Shown here: positions 37,625 to 46,565 of the stretch, in pieces | Layout: the number at the start of each line of letters is the position of its first letter | How positions within the stretch are numbered: the first letter of the stretch is position 1 | The notes under the pieces: generated by a model | Database searches by the model: none | The model's input: only the letters and a program-made list of their open reading frames with translations | What the model was told of the DNA's origin: nothing | Program-made: the position numbers and the translations under genes | Assembly (NCBI GenBank): GCA_947452995.1 | Contig: CANGEV010000015.1 | Coordinates: 1-57,651, forward strand | Source: Chitinophagales bacterium | GTDB lineage: Bacteria > Bacteroidota > Bacteroidia > Chitinophagales > CAIODY01 | Length of the DNA: 57,651 bases | Direction of reading: 5' to 3'

Positions 37625-38977
37625 TTAAGGAATTAAAGAGCCCATTGCTTTTTTGTATGTAACACCGGCCATATAGGCATCATACAATGCACTTAGATAG
37701 TTTGTTTGCGCTTCTTTCAAAGATGTTTCTGCATTCATCACCTCTAAACTGCTTCCTACACCTTGTTGATACTTGATCTTCGTAACGCGAGCAACGTCTT
37801 CGGCCATAACCAAGTTTGATTTCTGACTTTGAACGCTTAATAAAGCATTACTTAAGGTTGTGCGTGCATTCAAGGCTTCTAATTGCAAGCCATTTTCAGC
37901 TTGTTCACGTGTGTTTTTAGCTTGTTGAATCTGCAAGCGTATTTGATCCATTTTATAATGGTTCTGCATGCCATCAAATAAAGTAGCATTGATGGTAAGT
38001 CCAACCAAAGCTGTCGGATAATACTTTACACGATCAAATGCATCGAAATCATTAGAAGGGCGAGCTGCTGAAACAGAACTGTATGCAGCAATATTCGGAA
38101 TCCATGCCAAGCTACGTGCTTTTAATTGCATTTGCGTAAGCTGTATTTGTTTATCTAACAACTTCAATTCTACACGCTTATTAGGATCGAAGCTTTCGTT
38201 CATTAAATTCAAACTCGTTAGTTGCTGATCACTTAAGCTATCTGTCAAAGTGATTTTCCCTAGGACATTATAGCCCATTTGAAATTTTAAGGCACCGCGC
38301 GCAAGTTCTAATAATTCAACCACTTTGGTTTGTTCTGTTACTAAATTCACGTACGCAATTTGTATACGATCAACATCTAGCTTTTCTACCAAACCTTGTT
38401 GATTCGCAGCACGTGTTTCGTTTAGGATTTTATTAATGCGAGTGATGTTCGCATTTAATAGCTCCATTTTCTTTTCACTGATGAGCACCGTGAAATAGGC
38501 TTTGCTAACTTGCTCAGCGACATCCGTTTTAGAACGAGTGGTACTGTATTGCATTAAGCTACCTAATTCTTTTTGGGCTTGTAAGGCAAGTAAATAACTC
38601 GCATCGGCAATCAACCAAGAGGCAGAAGCTCCGGCAGAGGTATTATACGTGGTACCGAATTTTAAGGCCATCAAACCTCCTGCTGGGTTAAAGAAATTAG
38701 GTACAACGGAAGTTGGTACTACCATAAAATACTTCATGTCGCCATTCAACTTTACCTGAGGTAAGCTAGCGCCACGGAATTCATTTACTTTGTCGGTCGT
38801 AATCGCTTCTTCTAAAAGTGCATTTTTGATGCTTGCAGAATGACCATATGCGTAATCGATTGCTTGTTGCACCGTGAAGGCATCCGTTTGAGGAGCCATG
38901 CGCGTCTGTGCCTTCGAAGCAAAACCGATAAACAACAGGGCCATCATTACACCTGTTTTGAGTTGGGTTTTATTCAT
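37625..38977 (-). CDS. TolC-family outer-membrane efflux channel
   Basis: The 450-residue protein has a signal peptide (cleavage near SKA-QT), and two repeats of long amphipathic helices and beta strands with the ADASYLLALQAQKELG and AYFTVLISEKKMELLNANITRINKIL elements of the OEP family. It provides the outer-membrane duct of the tripartite pump. It overlaps tetR by 8 bases and lies 27 bases before the adaptor gene. Confidence 0.94.
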   Translation of the reverse strand: MNKTQLKTGVMMALLFIGFASKAQTRMAPQTDAFTVQQAIDYAYGHSASIKNALLEEAITTDKVNEFRGASLPQVKLNGDMKYFMVVPTSVVPNFFNPAGGLMALKFGTTYNTSAGASASWLIADASYLLALQAQKELGSLMQYSTTRSKTDVAEQVSKAYFTVLISEKKMELLNANITRINKILNETRAANQQGLVEKLDVDRIQIAYVNLVTEQTKVVELLELARGALKFQMGYNVLGKITLTDSLSDQQLTSLNLMNESFDPNKRVELKLLDKQIQLTQMQLKARSLAWIPNIAAYSSVSAARPSNDFDAFDRVKYYPTALVGLTINATLFDGMQNHYKMDQIRLQIQQAKNTREQAENGLQLEALNARTTLSNALLSVQSQKSNLVMAEDVARVTKIKYQQGVGSSLEVMNAETSLKEAQTNYLSALYDAYMAGVTYKKAMGSLIP

Positions 38978-39584
38978 CTTCGTGGATTTTTTTGTATTTG
39001 TTGATCAGTTTGTGTCCTTTTAATGTACTAATGCCATGCATGAAAATATCCATGCTCGTTAGTTGTACCTTGTCGATGTTGAATTGACGTTGTGGGAACT
39101 TCTCAGGGTCCATGCACATCTCAATTTCAAATAAGCGACTTAATGCAACGATATTTAGATCAAGACCTTTACGATATAATCCTTGTTCTATTCCGCGTTC
39201 TAAATTCTCTCGGATGCTGTTAATCATAAAACCTTTATGATTTTCATGAAACAATTGCCAGGCATTCGGATAATGTTTGCGAAGATCGACAAAGGTGGTT
39301 GGGTTTACGTTTTTCATGACGCTTCCCATTAGTTCTGAGCCTTTGATTAACTCTTCCACTGCATCCTTACAGTTTAGTTTGAATGCGGTAACATCCGCTT
39401 GTACTTTTTCGACGAAGGCTTTGAAAACAGCTGTAACAAGTGCGTCTTTATCGTCGAAGTGTTCGTAAAGGGTTTTCTTAGAGATGCTTAAATGACGAGC
39501 GATATCATCCATGGTGATCGATTTGATCCCATAGGCGGAGAAGAGGTGCCAGGATTCCTGTAAAATGCGTTCTCTTGTTTCCAT
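38970..39584 (-). CDS. TetR/AcrR-family transcriptional regulator
   Basis: The 204-residue regulator has the N-terminal helix-turn-helix at about residues 5-50 (RERILQESWHLFSAYGIKSITMDDIARHLSISKKTLYEHFDDKDALV), the TetR signature. The C-terminal ligand-binding domain is family-typical in length but divergent. It is the first gene of the efflux operon and overlaps the tolC start by 8 bases, so it should regulate its own operon. Two palindromes lie upstream (39591-39602 and 39646-39667). Confidence 0.94.
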   Translation of the reverse strand: METRERILQESWHLFSAYGIKSITMDDIARHLSISKKTLYEHFDDKDALVTAVFKAFVEKVQADVTAFKLNCKDAVEELIKGSELMGSVMKNVNPTTFVDLRKHYPNAWQLFHENHKGFMINSIRENLERGIEQGLYRKGLDLNIVALSRLFEIEMCMDPEKFPQRQFNIDKVQLTSMDIFMHGISTLKGHKLINKYKKIHEDE

Positions 39585-39590
39585 GATAAA

Positions 39591-39602
39591 TTTGCGCGCA
39601 AA
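39591..39602. promoter_or_regulatory. Perfect 12-bp palindrome just upstream of tetR
   Basis: TTTGCGCGCAAA lies 6 bases upstream of the tetR ATG. It could be part of an operator or an RNA structure in the leader. It is shorter than the 9+4+9 site at 39646. Confidence 0.4.
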
Positions 39603-39645
39603 ACTCAGAAAACTTTCAAGATTAAAAAAGTTTCCTGCGTTTTTA

Positions 39646-39667
39646 TTTTGTTAACGTTTTAACAAAA
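39646..39667. promoter_or_regulatory. Candidate TetR operator (9-4-9 inverted repeat)
   Basis: TTTTGTTAA, CGTT, TTAACAAAA: perfect 9-bp arms in the 135-base region between the efflux operon and the divergent AIM24-like gene. The size and symmetry suit a TetR dimer. A looser repeat (AAACTTT/AAAGTTT) lies between it and tetR. Confidence 0.55.
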
Positions 39668-39719
39668 GACAAGTCAAAAGGTTCAGTTTTTTGTAAATTC
39701 GTTTTATAAAATTCAGAAT

Positions 39720-40478
39720 ATGCGTTCACACGAAATTGATTATCAGATTATTGGAGATGATATCCAAGTAGTTGAAGTGGAATTAGACCCACAAGAGATT
39801 GTCCGTGCCGAAGTCGGGGCAATGTTATATATGGAAGAGGGTATTCAGATGCAAACTTCTACCGGAGGCGGGATTTTTAGCGGTTTGAAACGGATGGTGA
39901 CCGGCGACAGCTTTTTTATCACTTCTTTTTTGAATAATGGTCATCATAAACAACGCGTAGCCTTTGCAGCGCCGTATCCTGGAAAGATTATCCCGATAGA
40001 CCTTTCTCGTGTAGGAGGTAACTTTATCTGTCAAAAGGACGCGTTTTTGTGTGCAGCCAATGGGATCGATATTGAAATTGCCTTTACGAAGCGTTTGGGT
40101 GCAGGATTTTTTGGCGGAGAAGGCTTTATCTTACAGCGCCTGACAGGTGATGGGATGGCCTTTATCCATGCGGGAGGTACGATTATCGAGCGTATTTTAC
40201 AGCCTGGCGAGACCTTACGCATCGATACGGGTTGCTTGGTGGGCATGGAAGAGTCGGTAGATTACGATATTAAGTTTGTAGGCGGCTTCAAAAACGCCTT
40301 ATTTGGCGGAGAAGGACTCTTTTTAGCCACCTTAAGTGGTCCGGGTAAGGTTTATTTACAAAGTTTGCCATTTAGTCGCTTGGCAGATCGGATCGCTTCC
40401 GCGGCTAGTTTTGGTCATAGAAGAGAGGAAAATAGCGGTTTGGGTGGGCTTTTAGGCGGATTTATCAGCGGCGACTAA
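39720..40478 (+). CDS. TIGR00266/AIM24-like protein
   Basis: The 252-residue cytosolic protein is all-beta, with glycine-rich repeats ([58 protein letters not shown]) and the N-terminal [18 protein letters not shown] motif of the TIGR00266 family. The molecular function is not established. It begins 136 bases from the divergent tetR. A -7-like TAAATTCG (39694-39701) precedes it. It is followed by rpmH in the same direction, which has its own promoter. Confidence 0.92.
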   Translation: MRSHEIDYQIIGDDIQVVEVELDPQEIVRAEVGAMLYMEEGIQMQTSTGGGIFSGLKRMVTGDSFFITSFLNNGHHKQRVAFAAPYPGKIIPIDLSRVGGNFICQKDAFLCAANGIDIEIAFTKRLGAGFFGGEGFILQRLTGDGMAFIHAGGTIIERILQPGETLRIDTGCLVGMEESVDYDIKFVGGFKNALFGGEGLFLATLSGPGKVYLQSLPFSRLADRIASAASFGHRREENSGLGGLLGGFISGD

Positions 40479-40506
40479 AAAAAGATGAAAAAAAAATGTC
40501 GAAAGG

Positions 40507-40537
40507 TTTGCATAATTGAAAACGACTCGTATCTTTG
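40507..40537 (+). promoter_or_regulatory. Promoter of rpmH
   Basis: TTTG (40507-40510), 19 bases, TATCTTTG (40530-40537): an exact match to the Bacteroidota -33/-7 promoter, 30 bases before the rpmH ATG. Confidence 0.85.
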
Positions 40538-40567
40538 CACTCCCAATCGAATTAATAACAAAAGGTC

Positions 40568-40723
40568 ATGAAACGTACTTTCCAACCGCATAGCAAGAAA
40601 CGTAAAAAGAAACACGGATTCCGTGAGCGTATGTCAACTGCAAACGGCCGTCGTGTATTAGCTGCACGTCGTCGTAAAGGACGTAAGAAATTGACTGTTT
40701 CTGACGAAACTGCTTTAAAGTAA
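40568..40723 (+). CDS. rpmH: Ribosomal protein bL34
   Basis: A 51-residue, highly basic protein: it starts [19 protein letters not shown], with [20 protein letters not shown] as the classic L34 core. It is somewhat longer than many L34 proteins because of the tail [12 protein letters not shown]. It has its own consensus promoter and a terminator, so it is a single-gene unit; rnpA and dnaA, its usual neighbours in other phyla, are absent here. Confidence 0.97.
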   Translation: MKRTFQPHSKKRKKKHGFRERMSTANGRRVLAARRRKGRKKLTVSDETALK

Positions 40724-40746
40724 TAGTATCTAACTAGATATATAGG

Positions 40747-40775
40747 AAGCCGAGCTGCAAAGTTCGGCTTTTTTT
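40747..40775 (+). terminator. Terminator of rpmH
   Basis: AAGCCGA (40747-40753) pairs with TCGGCTT (40764-40770), followed by T residues to 40775. Confidence 0.85.
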
Positions 40776-40779
40776 GTGC

Positions 40780-41931
40780 CTAAAACCGCCAGCCAATCGT
40801 TGCTTCAGGGTATTGTGCCACGCCGAGATGATTTTTCATCATAATACCACCAAACAATTCGCTTCCATTTAAGGCAGAGCGCCACAGCAGATAATTCACG
40901 CCCAATTGCTGGTAGATTGCCATCTGTGGGTCCAGGCCTTGATGTAAATAGTAGCCTACATTACCCACGATTCCAAATTTGCCAATCAGCCATTCTTCAC
41001 CTACTTGGATGGCTACAGTACTGGCCCGATCTAACACTTTATTTTCCTGAGGGAAGAAAAACTGACTGGTCCATGCTGCCCCTGAATTATACTCTCCACG
41101 TAGTCCGACTCTAAATCGATGTACGGAGTTCCATTGCTTGCTAAAGCCGCCATAAAGCACGTAAATATTCCATTTAGGTCCGTTCGGGACCGTAAACTCT
41201 GTTCTGCCGAAGCCAAAGCGCATTTCCTTCTTCCAGGTTTTGTCAACTTGACCGACCTTCAAAGGACGATAATTCGCAGGCATATCGGCAATCGCATAGT
41301 TCAAACTCAAGCCTGTCGTTATTATATTAATGCCAAGATTAGGCGTTTGATAACGTGCATTTGAAAAATGTGTCACCCCGCTATTCCATTTTATACTCGC
41401 ATAGTCTGAAAGCACATAAGTGAGGACTAATTTAACAGAGGTTACTTCATTAATATGCGACCCAATTGCATTTCTATTCGTATCTATTGTTGCTTCGTAT
41501 TTATTGGTTAACCATGCTAGTCCATCCGAAATCCCAATATGAACTTGTAAGCGATTTCCTCTATATACTGGCAATTGAATCGTTCCAAGCACTCCAAATG
41601 CGTAGCCTAACTGATTTACGTTCGGAAAACGATTAAACAAAACAGTATAGCCAACACGAGGAAAATGATACGTTGCATTCCATACCTTGCTTCCGAATGT
41701 TTGTCGTAAAATATTTATCTCCGTACCAATGTCAACTCCTCTATGATCTGATTTAAATTTCGGCGTATGTTTCCAAATCCCGCCTCCGAAACAACTTACT
41801 TCCATTTGCCATCCTTTTCCCTGACTTGGAGGATTTAAGAGGTGTAGTAAAATGGAGTCCTGCCAATGCGTCTGTGCAAAAGAGAAAGAAAAGGGTGACA
41901 ACAAAAGAAGGAGTAAAAGGTATTTTTGCAT
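40780..41931 (-). CDS. Acyloxyacyl hydrolase / PagL-like lipid A deacylase
   Basis: The 383-residue protein has a signal peptide (MQKYLLLLLLLSPFSFSFA) and a beta-barrel-like remainder. Motifs similar to PagL lipid A 3-O-deacylase, which acts in the outer membrane, are HFSNARYQTPNLGIN near residue 200 and AIGSHINEV; the H-x-S element carries the catalytic pair in that family. The domain is longer than classic PagL (about 170 residues), as in Bacteroidota homologues. I chose 41931 since the exact promoter ends 8 bases before it; a start at 41958 would lie upstream of the -7 box. Confidence 0.75.
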   Translation of the reverse strand: MQKYLLLLLLLSPFSFSFAQTHWQDSILLHLLNPPSQGKGWQMEVSCFGGGIWKHTPKFKSDHRGVDIGTEINILRQTFGSKVWNATYHFPRVGYTVLFNRFPNVNQLGYAFGVLGTIQLPVYRGNRLQVHIGISDGLAWLTNKYEATIDTNRNAIGSHINEVTSVKLVLTYVLSDYASIKWNSGVTHFSNARYQTPNLGINIITTGLSLNYAIADMPANYRPLKVGQVDKTWKKEMRFGFGRTEFTVPNGPKWNIYVLYGGFSKQWNSVHRFRVGLRGEYNSGAAWTSQFFFPQENKVLDRASTVAIQVGEEWLIGKFGIVGNVGYYLHQGLDPQMAIYQQLGVNYLLWRSALNGSELFGGIMMKNHLGVAQYPEATIGWRF

Positions 41932-41939
41932 TGGTTCAA

Positions 41940-41970
41940 CAAAATTATCCCGTTTCATATGACTACCAAA
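41940..41970 (-). promoter_or_regulatory. Promoter of the PagL-like gene, inside the DUF502 gene start
   Basis: On the minus strand TTTG (41967-41970), 19 bases, TAATTTTG (41940-41947): a perfect -33/-7 match. It overlaps the first codons of the divergent DUF502 gene (ATG at 41959) and ends 8 bases before the PagL-like ATG. Confidence 0.75.
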
Positions 41971-42546
41971 CGCTTATTAAATTATTTTTTACGCGGATTA
42001 CTCGTAACAGGCCCACTCGCTTTAACGGTTTACGCACTTGTTATGGTTTTTAATATGGTGGACAGCATTATTCCAATGCGGGAATGGTCGTATCAAATAT
42101 TCCATGTACGCCTTTATGGGATTGGGTTTCTGCTGGTAGTAACCTTTACTATTTTGATGGGTTATTTTTCCTATAACTTCCTCTTTAATAAATTGATCAT
42201 TGCAATGGAAGCTTTGATTGGACGAAGTAAATTATTAAAGCAGGTATATGGTAGTATAAAAGACTTAATTGGCGCTTTTGCAGGTGAAGAGAAACGCTTT
42301 AATAAGCCTGTCTTGGTGATGGTTGATAAAGAAAACCAGATTCAGCGTATGGGTTTTTTAACGCAAGATGATTTAGAAGATATCGGTACTAAAGAGTCTG
42401 TGGCAGTTTATTGTCCGATGTCGTATAGCTTTGCTGGAATCGTGTTGATTGTGCCGAAGTCGAGTATTACACCAATTACGGGAATTACTTCTACGGAAGC
42501 AATGAAGTTTATCGTGAGTGGCGGCGTGACAAAATTAGACGACTAA
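41959..42546 (+). CDS. DUF502 family membrane protein
   Basis: The 195-residue protein has two membrane helices (about residues 8-30 and 50-72), followed by a soluble domain with GRSKLLKQVYGSIKDLIGAF and a glycine-rich end (GITSTEAMKFIVSGGV). This matches the DUF502 family, whose role is not established. I start at 41959; an earlier ATG (41926) would add 11 residues that overlap the divergent gene. Its first codons contain the promoter of that divergent gene. Confidence 0.85.
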   Translation: MTTKRLLNYFLRGLLVTGPLALTVYALVMVFNMVDSIIPMREWSYQIFHVRLYGIGFLLVVTFTILMGYFSYNFLFNKLIIAMEALIGRSKLLKQVYGSIKDLIGAFAGEEKRFNKPVLVMVDKENQIQRMGFLTQDDLEDIGTKESVAVYCPMSYSFAGIVLIVPKSSITPITGITSTEAMKFIVSGGVTKLDD

Positions 42547-42582
42547 GTATACGTTTTTATCAAGGGCGATCGTTATATACAA

Positions 42583-43545
42583 GTGAAAAAACGATTTGCA
42601 TTTCTTCTTACGGTTCTAGGATCTTCCTTTTATCTGTTTGCTCAAACGCCAGCTCCATGGGGTTTTTGGGGGCATCGACATATCAATTACTATGCTGTAT
42701 TTTGCTTACCTGAAGAAATGTTGCCTTTATTTAAAGAGAACGTCGACTATCTAACGCGACATGCAGTAGATGCGGATCAGCGTAGGTATATACTGCCGGA
42801 AGAGGCAGCACGGCATTATATTGATTTAGATCGATATGAAACGGAGGCCGGTGAAATACGTCTGCCGAAAGAATGGCATGCTGCCTGTGATAGTTTTTCT
42901 GTCGATAGTTTGAAGGCGCATGGAATTGTTCCGTATCAGGTGTATTGGAACTTTTTGCATTTAGAAAAGATGTTCCTTGCACATGATCCTGCTGCTGTAT
43001 TGAAGGCGGCGGCCGACCTCGGGCATTATGTTGGAGACGCACATGTGCCCTTACATACAACGAGTAATTATAATGGGCAGAAAACTAATCAGAAGGGCAT
43101 CCACGCCTTTTGGGAGAGTCGGATTCCTGAAATAAGCGGCGTTAACTATTTCAATTTTGTTGCGCCAGTTGAATATATTGTAGATCCACAGCAATTCATC
43201 TGGGAGGCAGTTTTGGAGAGTCATCGCTTAGTGGATTCAGTGCTTTTGTTGGAGCGCGACTTACGGGAAAATAGTTCCGAAGACGCGATGTATGCGATTG
43301 AGCGGAAGGGGCAAAATTTGCAGCGGGTGATCAGCAAAGAATACGCGCTTCGTTATGAAAAGCAAATGAATGGGATGGTTGAAAGGCGCTACCGGAGCGC
43401 GATTCATGCACTTTCTTCTCTTTGGTACACGGCATGGATAAATGCCGGTCAGCCCATACTTCCGTTTCAGGAGATATCATTTACGACAGATAGCATATCC
43501 ACCATTAGCGATACGCTCTCTGCTCTGCCAGGGCATTCAGACTAA
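42583..43545 (+). CDS. S1/P1 nuclease-like or zinc-dependent phospholipase C-type hydrolase
   Basis: The 320-residue secreted protein has a signal peptide (cleavage near LFA-QT) followed by W in PWGFWGHRHINYYA, the N-terminal zinc-binding element of this superfamily. Other ligand positions are the HYID segment, GHYVGDAHVPLHTTSNYNGQ and GIHAFWES. The trinuclear zinc site appears complete. Nuclease and phospholipase C members cannot be separated without the rest of the active site. The start codon is GTG at 42583. The convergent OmpA-like gene ends 2 bases away. Confidence 0.85.
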   Translation: MKKRFAFLLTVLGSSFYLFAQTPAPWGFWGHRHINYYAVFCLPEEMLPLFKENVDYLTRHAVDADQRRYILPEEAARHYIDLDRYETEAGEIRLPKEWHAACDSFSVDSLKAHGIVPYQVYWNFLHLEKMFLAHDPAAVLKAAADLGHYVGDAHVPLHTTSNYNGQKTNQKGIHAFWESRIPEISGVNYFNFVAPVEYIVDPQQFIWEAVLESHRLVDSVLLLERDLRENSSEDAMYAIERKGQNLQRVISKEYALRYEKQMNGMVERRYRSAIHALSSLWYTAWINAGQPILPFQEISFTTDSISTISDTLSALPGHSD

Positions 43546-43547
43546 TT

Positions 43548-45491
43548 TTAATGTTGGGTTGAGGCAGTAGTAAAGTAATGGATGACGACTTTTCTGTCCT
43601 CTTTTTTGCCTTTTTTACGCGCTAGTATACTCTGGTCTGCAAATTGTTCGCCCATAGGTTTAATACTGATAATATCCTTGTTAACTCCTGCTGCTACCAT
43701 TAAGAGTTTAATCCCAACGCATCTTAATTTAGATAATTTAATATTACTTACTGTACTACCCATTGCATCAGTATGGCCTATTAATTCTATGTGCTCTAGA
43801 GTTGGCTTTAGTCTCAGTAATGTTTTGCGTTCGGTCTTCCAGTTTTTTGTTCCAATTTCTGTTGCACCCATTTTAAAATATAAGGTCGATTCAATAAATT
43901 GAATATTCGCGTCTATCATTTGAACATCTACTTTACCTGTTCCTGAAAATCCATACGCGTATGAGATCGTTTTTTTGTGCTGCGCAGGCAATTGAATATT
44001 CCATTTTAAAAGCAATGCATTATCTACGACCTCTTGCTTTTTATAATTGCTTAAATTAGTCATTTGATGAATGAATTGCCAGTTGCCGTAATATATACTA
44101 TCTGGACCGTTGAGCAAGCTATTTTTGAGAATGCAACGTGCATTGATTTTTGACGTGCTGTTGTTTAGTCGTAAGTTAATGCTCTCTGGCATTTGATTTT
44201 TACTGCATACCCATGAATTTAAGAGCTTGTCTTTATTAATGTATGCGCGTGGGTTATCATTCTGGTCTAACATAAAATCGTTTAACGTGAGAAAATTAAC
44301 AACCTTGTCTTGGAGGCTGTAATTTTCAAGTTCGTATTCTATTTTATATACACTGCCATATGTGTTTTTTTGAATGGGATTTAAGGTAGAGTCCACAGGT
44401 GTAAGTCGTTGAATAATGCGCACATTTTCGAAGTAAAAAACGTCTTCGGCAAGTGTAGAGCCCTTATCGAAAGGGACTTCTAACTGCTCTTGTGCTTTGA
44501 GATAAATGGTATTCTTTAAATTAGGGTCATTCGAAGCACAAGCATCTCCCACTTGAATGATAAAATGTGATGATGAACTATTTGAATTGCCATTGTAGGT
44601 TAGATACTTTCCTCCTCCAATAATATTGAAACGACCATCTGAATAATTGCTTGCGTCATTTTGAGCTGTACTGCTAATATTTCTTTCAGGATTGCTATAG
44701 GAAGTATACATAGCAGACTTGGAATTACCCAAATTGGTGCTTGTATTTTGTTTTGAAGCTGAGATTTCCTTTGTTTCTAAATCAGTTTTTTGTTCTGTAC
44801 TAATGCTTAATATTAACTTTTTTTGAATGAGCAATGCGTCGTTCTTAAATACTTCAAATAAATAGGAATGTGTTGAATCTGGCTTTAGCGTTAAAAGACC
44901 TCTATCGTCAATTAACTTTTCTCCATTCATAACAATAAAGGCCCCAGAAAGATGTTTTGGTTTTCCATCTAAACGATAATGGAGAACGGCGCTGTCACCT
45001 ATGCTGAGCGCATCATGATCAAGGTCGATATTAAGGCGTAATGATTTTGGTCGCCCCTTTTTAATTGTATGTTTTGATTTATTATTTGCATTTGTTGCAA
45101 GTAGTTGTTCTGACTTTTGATTTGCTAACGTATTCGGATTGGGTGTAAGTGCTTTTCCGTCGACAAGTACATATACTGTAAATGACTTTGTAAGTACGGG
45201 TTTATTATATTTTAATACTTGAAAAACATAGGTTGTACTTGAGTCTGGATTCAAGAGTTCATATCCTTTGTTTGAAATTAATTTGACTCCTTGTAAGGTT
45301 ACACTAGCGCCTAATAATTCACGGTCTGAACCTTCTAACGTATAATGTACAATGCTAAACTCCCCAGCGCGTATTTCACTTTTTTCTAAGTTAATCGTAA
45401 GCCTCAAATCCGAATTAGAAGCCTTTAAATTGCTATTCATAAAGCAAAACGTGAAAAGTAAAATAATGGAAGTATAAATACGTGCAGGCAT
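43548..45491 (-). CDS. Secreted protein with two Ig-like repeats and a C-terminal OmpA-like domain
   Basis: The 647-residue protein has a signal peptide (MPARIYTSIILLFTFCFMN) and two similar beta-sandwich segments at about residues 29-105 and 150-230 (each with LRLxIxLxxxxI, then S-x-VLHYxLxG and LLxLxPDS). After a low-complexity linker and a middle region, the end is OmpA-like (about 540-640: GHTDAMGSTVSN, LSKLRCVGIKLL, PMGEQFAD), with the D and R used for peptidoglycan binding. I recognise no enzyme. It would attach to the cell wall from the periplasm or outer membrane. Confidence 0.7.
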   Translation of the reverse strand: MPARIYTSIILLFTFCFMNSNLKASNSDLRLTINLEKSEIRAGEFSIVHYTLEGSDRELLGASVTLQGVKLISNKGYELLNPDSSTTYVFQVLKYNKPVLTKSFTVYVLVDGKALTPNPNTLANQKSEQLLATNANNKSKHTIKKGRPKSLRLNIDLDHDALSIGDSAVLHYRLDGKPKHLSGAFIVMNGEKLIDDRGLLTLKPDSTHSYLFEVFKNDALLIQKKLILSISTEQKTDLETKEISASKQNTSTNLGNSKSAMYTSYSNPERNISSTAQNDASNYSDGRFNIIGGGKYLTYNGNSNSSSSHFIIQVGDACASNDPNLKNTIYLKAQEQLEVPFDKGSTLAEDVFYFENVRIIQRLTPVDSTLNPIQKNTYGSVYKIEYELENYSLQDKVVNFLTLNDFMLDQNDNPRAYINKDKLLNSWVCSKNQMPESINLRLNNSTSKINARCILKNSLLNGPDSIYYGNWQFIHQMTNLSNYKKQEVVDNALLLKWNIQLPAQHKKTISYAYGFSGTGKVDVQMIDANIQFIESTLYFKMGATEIGTKNWKTERKTLLRLKPTLEHIELIGHTDAMGSTVSNIKLSKLRCVGIKLLMVAAGVNKDIISIKPMGEQFADQSILARKKGKKEDRKVVIHYFTTASTQH

Positions 45492-45533
45492 GTTTATGGA
45501 ATTAGAATTATTAGATAGGCCTATTGTAAAACA

Positions 45534-45562
45534 AAAGCCTCTTCTTTTATTGAAGAGGCTTT
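45534..45562 (-). terminator. Terminator of the 45585 lipoprotein gene
   Basis: AAAGCCTCTTC (45534-45544) pairs with GAAGAGGCTTT (45552-45562), 11 bp, loop of 7. On the minus strand it is followed by TTTTGTTTT. It lies 22 bases past the stop codon. Confidence 0.9.
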
Positions 45563-45584
45563 CATTTTAACTTGAAAATAAAAA

Positions 45585-46415
45585 TTATTTATGTTTGAAA
45601 ATCGACTTGATCTTGCTAACGATGCTATTCAAAAAGCTTTTTGATTTCGCAGCAGGAGATGCAGAAGATGAAGAAGAAGGCGCAGAAACTGTAACAACTG
45701 TTCCGTCTTCCTTTGTCTCAGTTGTAACAACAGCAGCACCTTCAGGACCACCCATTAATGTGTTGAAACGATCAGATAAAGTTGGCGTAGTAACGATCGT
45801 GCGCGCTTCTTGCGTACCACCTGAAACATTTGAAGTTGTATTGTTATTGTTGCCTGTACTGCAACCGCCACAACAAACAACAGGAGTTACGTTGTTCAAG
45901 ATAACAGTTTTAGCTTCTTCTTTAGCAACAGCAGCTTGTGCTGCGAATTCTTCAAACATTTTCAAACGTGCTTGTTGAGCTGCTAAAGCCGCTGCGTTAG
46001 CTGCATCCGCATTCGCTTTTGCTTTTGCTTCGTTAGCTGCAGTGATTTCTGCTTGGCTACGTGGATTTTTATAATAACCAGCGAATCCGGTAACTTTTGC
46101 AGTTGATTTACCTCCAAATATTAAGATTTTTGCTGTAGTCTGGATTTCGTAAATTGGATCTACCAAAACGTCCACACGATTTGAAACGATTGCATCATAG
46201 TAAGCTTCGTTACGAGCCTCATCTACTGAACGACGAGAACCAGAAGTTCCTGTTACACGTTTTGTGAAATCATGTTCAACCTCAACTGCATAGGTTTGAA
46301 CTGAAAGTTTTGTGTCAGGAATCGTAGAAACACGATACGTGTTTTGATAGCTAACGCAAGAGGTTGCAAGCATTGCGACAATTGGAGCAAAAAGAAATAG
46401 TTTTGTTAATTTCAT
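45585..46415 (-). CDS. Predicted lipoprotein with alanine-rich coil and Cys-rich motif
   Basis: The 276-residue product has a lipoprotein signal (MKLTKLFLFAPIVAMLATSC, C at about 20). Residues about 25-115 form a compact domain (YAVEVEHDFTKRVTGTSGSRRS, VDVLVDPIYEIQT). Next is an Ala-rich helix (about 120-165), then the cluster VVCCGGCS and an Asn/Thr-rich linker, and it ends with a basic amphipathic helix (KSFLNSIVSKIKSIFKHK). I do not recognise the family. The gene is monocistronic and ends in a strong terminator. Confidence 0.75.
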   Translation of the reverse strand: MKLTKLFLFAPIVAMLATSCVSYQNTYRVSTIPDTKLSVQTYAVEVEHDFTKRVTGTSGSRRSVDEARNEAYYDAIVSNRVDVLVDPIYEIQTTAKILIFGGKSTAKVTGFAGYYKNPRSQAEITAANEAKAKANADAANAAALAAQQARLKMFEEFAAQAAVAKEEAKTVILNNVTPVVCCGGCSTGNNNNTTSNVSGGTQEARTIVTTPTLSDRFNTLMGGPEGAAVVTTETKEDGTVVTVSAPSSSSSASPAAKSKSFLNSIVSKIKSIFKHK

Positions 46416-46565
46416 AATGTGTTTAATGTTAATTGTTTACAGTATGAAGATACACTTCTTTTTTGGTTTAGCGCATTACAAGTAATTGCAAGTTAGTCCT
46501 TTAGTTCATTTTGCGCCTTATGTCCAAAACAAGCCTAAAAGTGGTTTTGTTGAAGCTCACCTTCT

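Noticed and set aside
43582-43902. Plus-strand open frame opposite the OmpA-like domain
   Set aside because: The minus strand carries the conserved OmpA motif at this place, so the plus frame is incidental.
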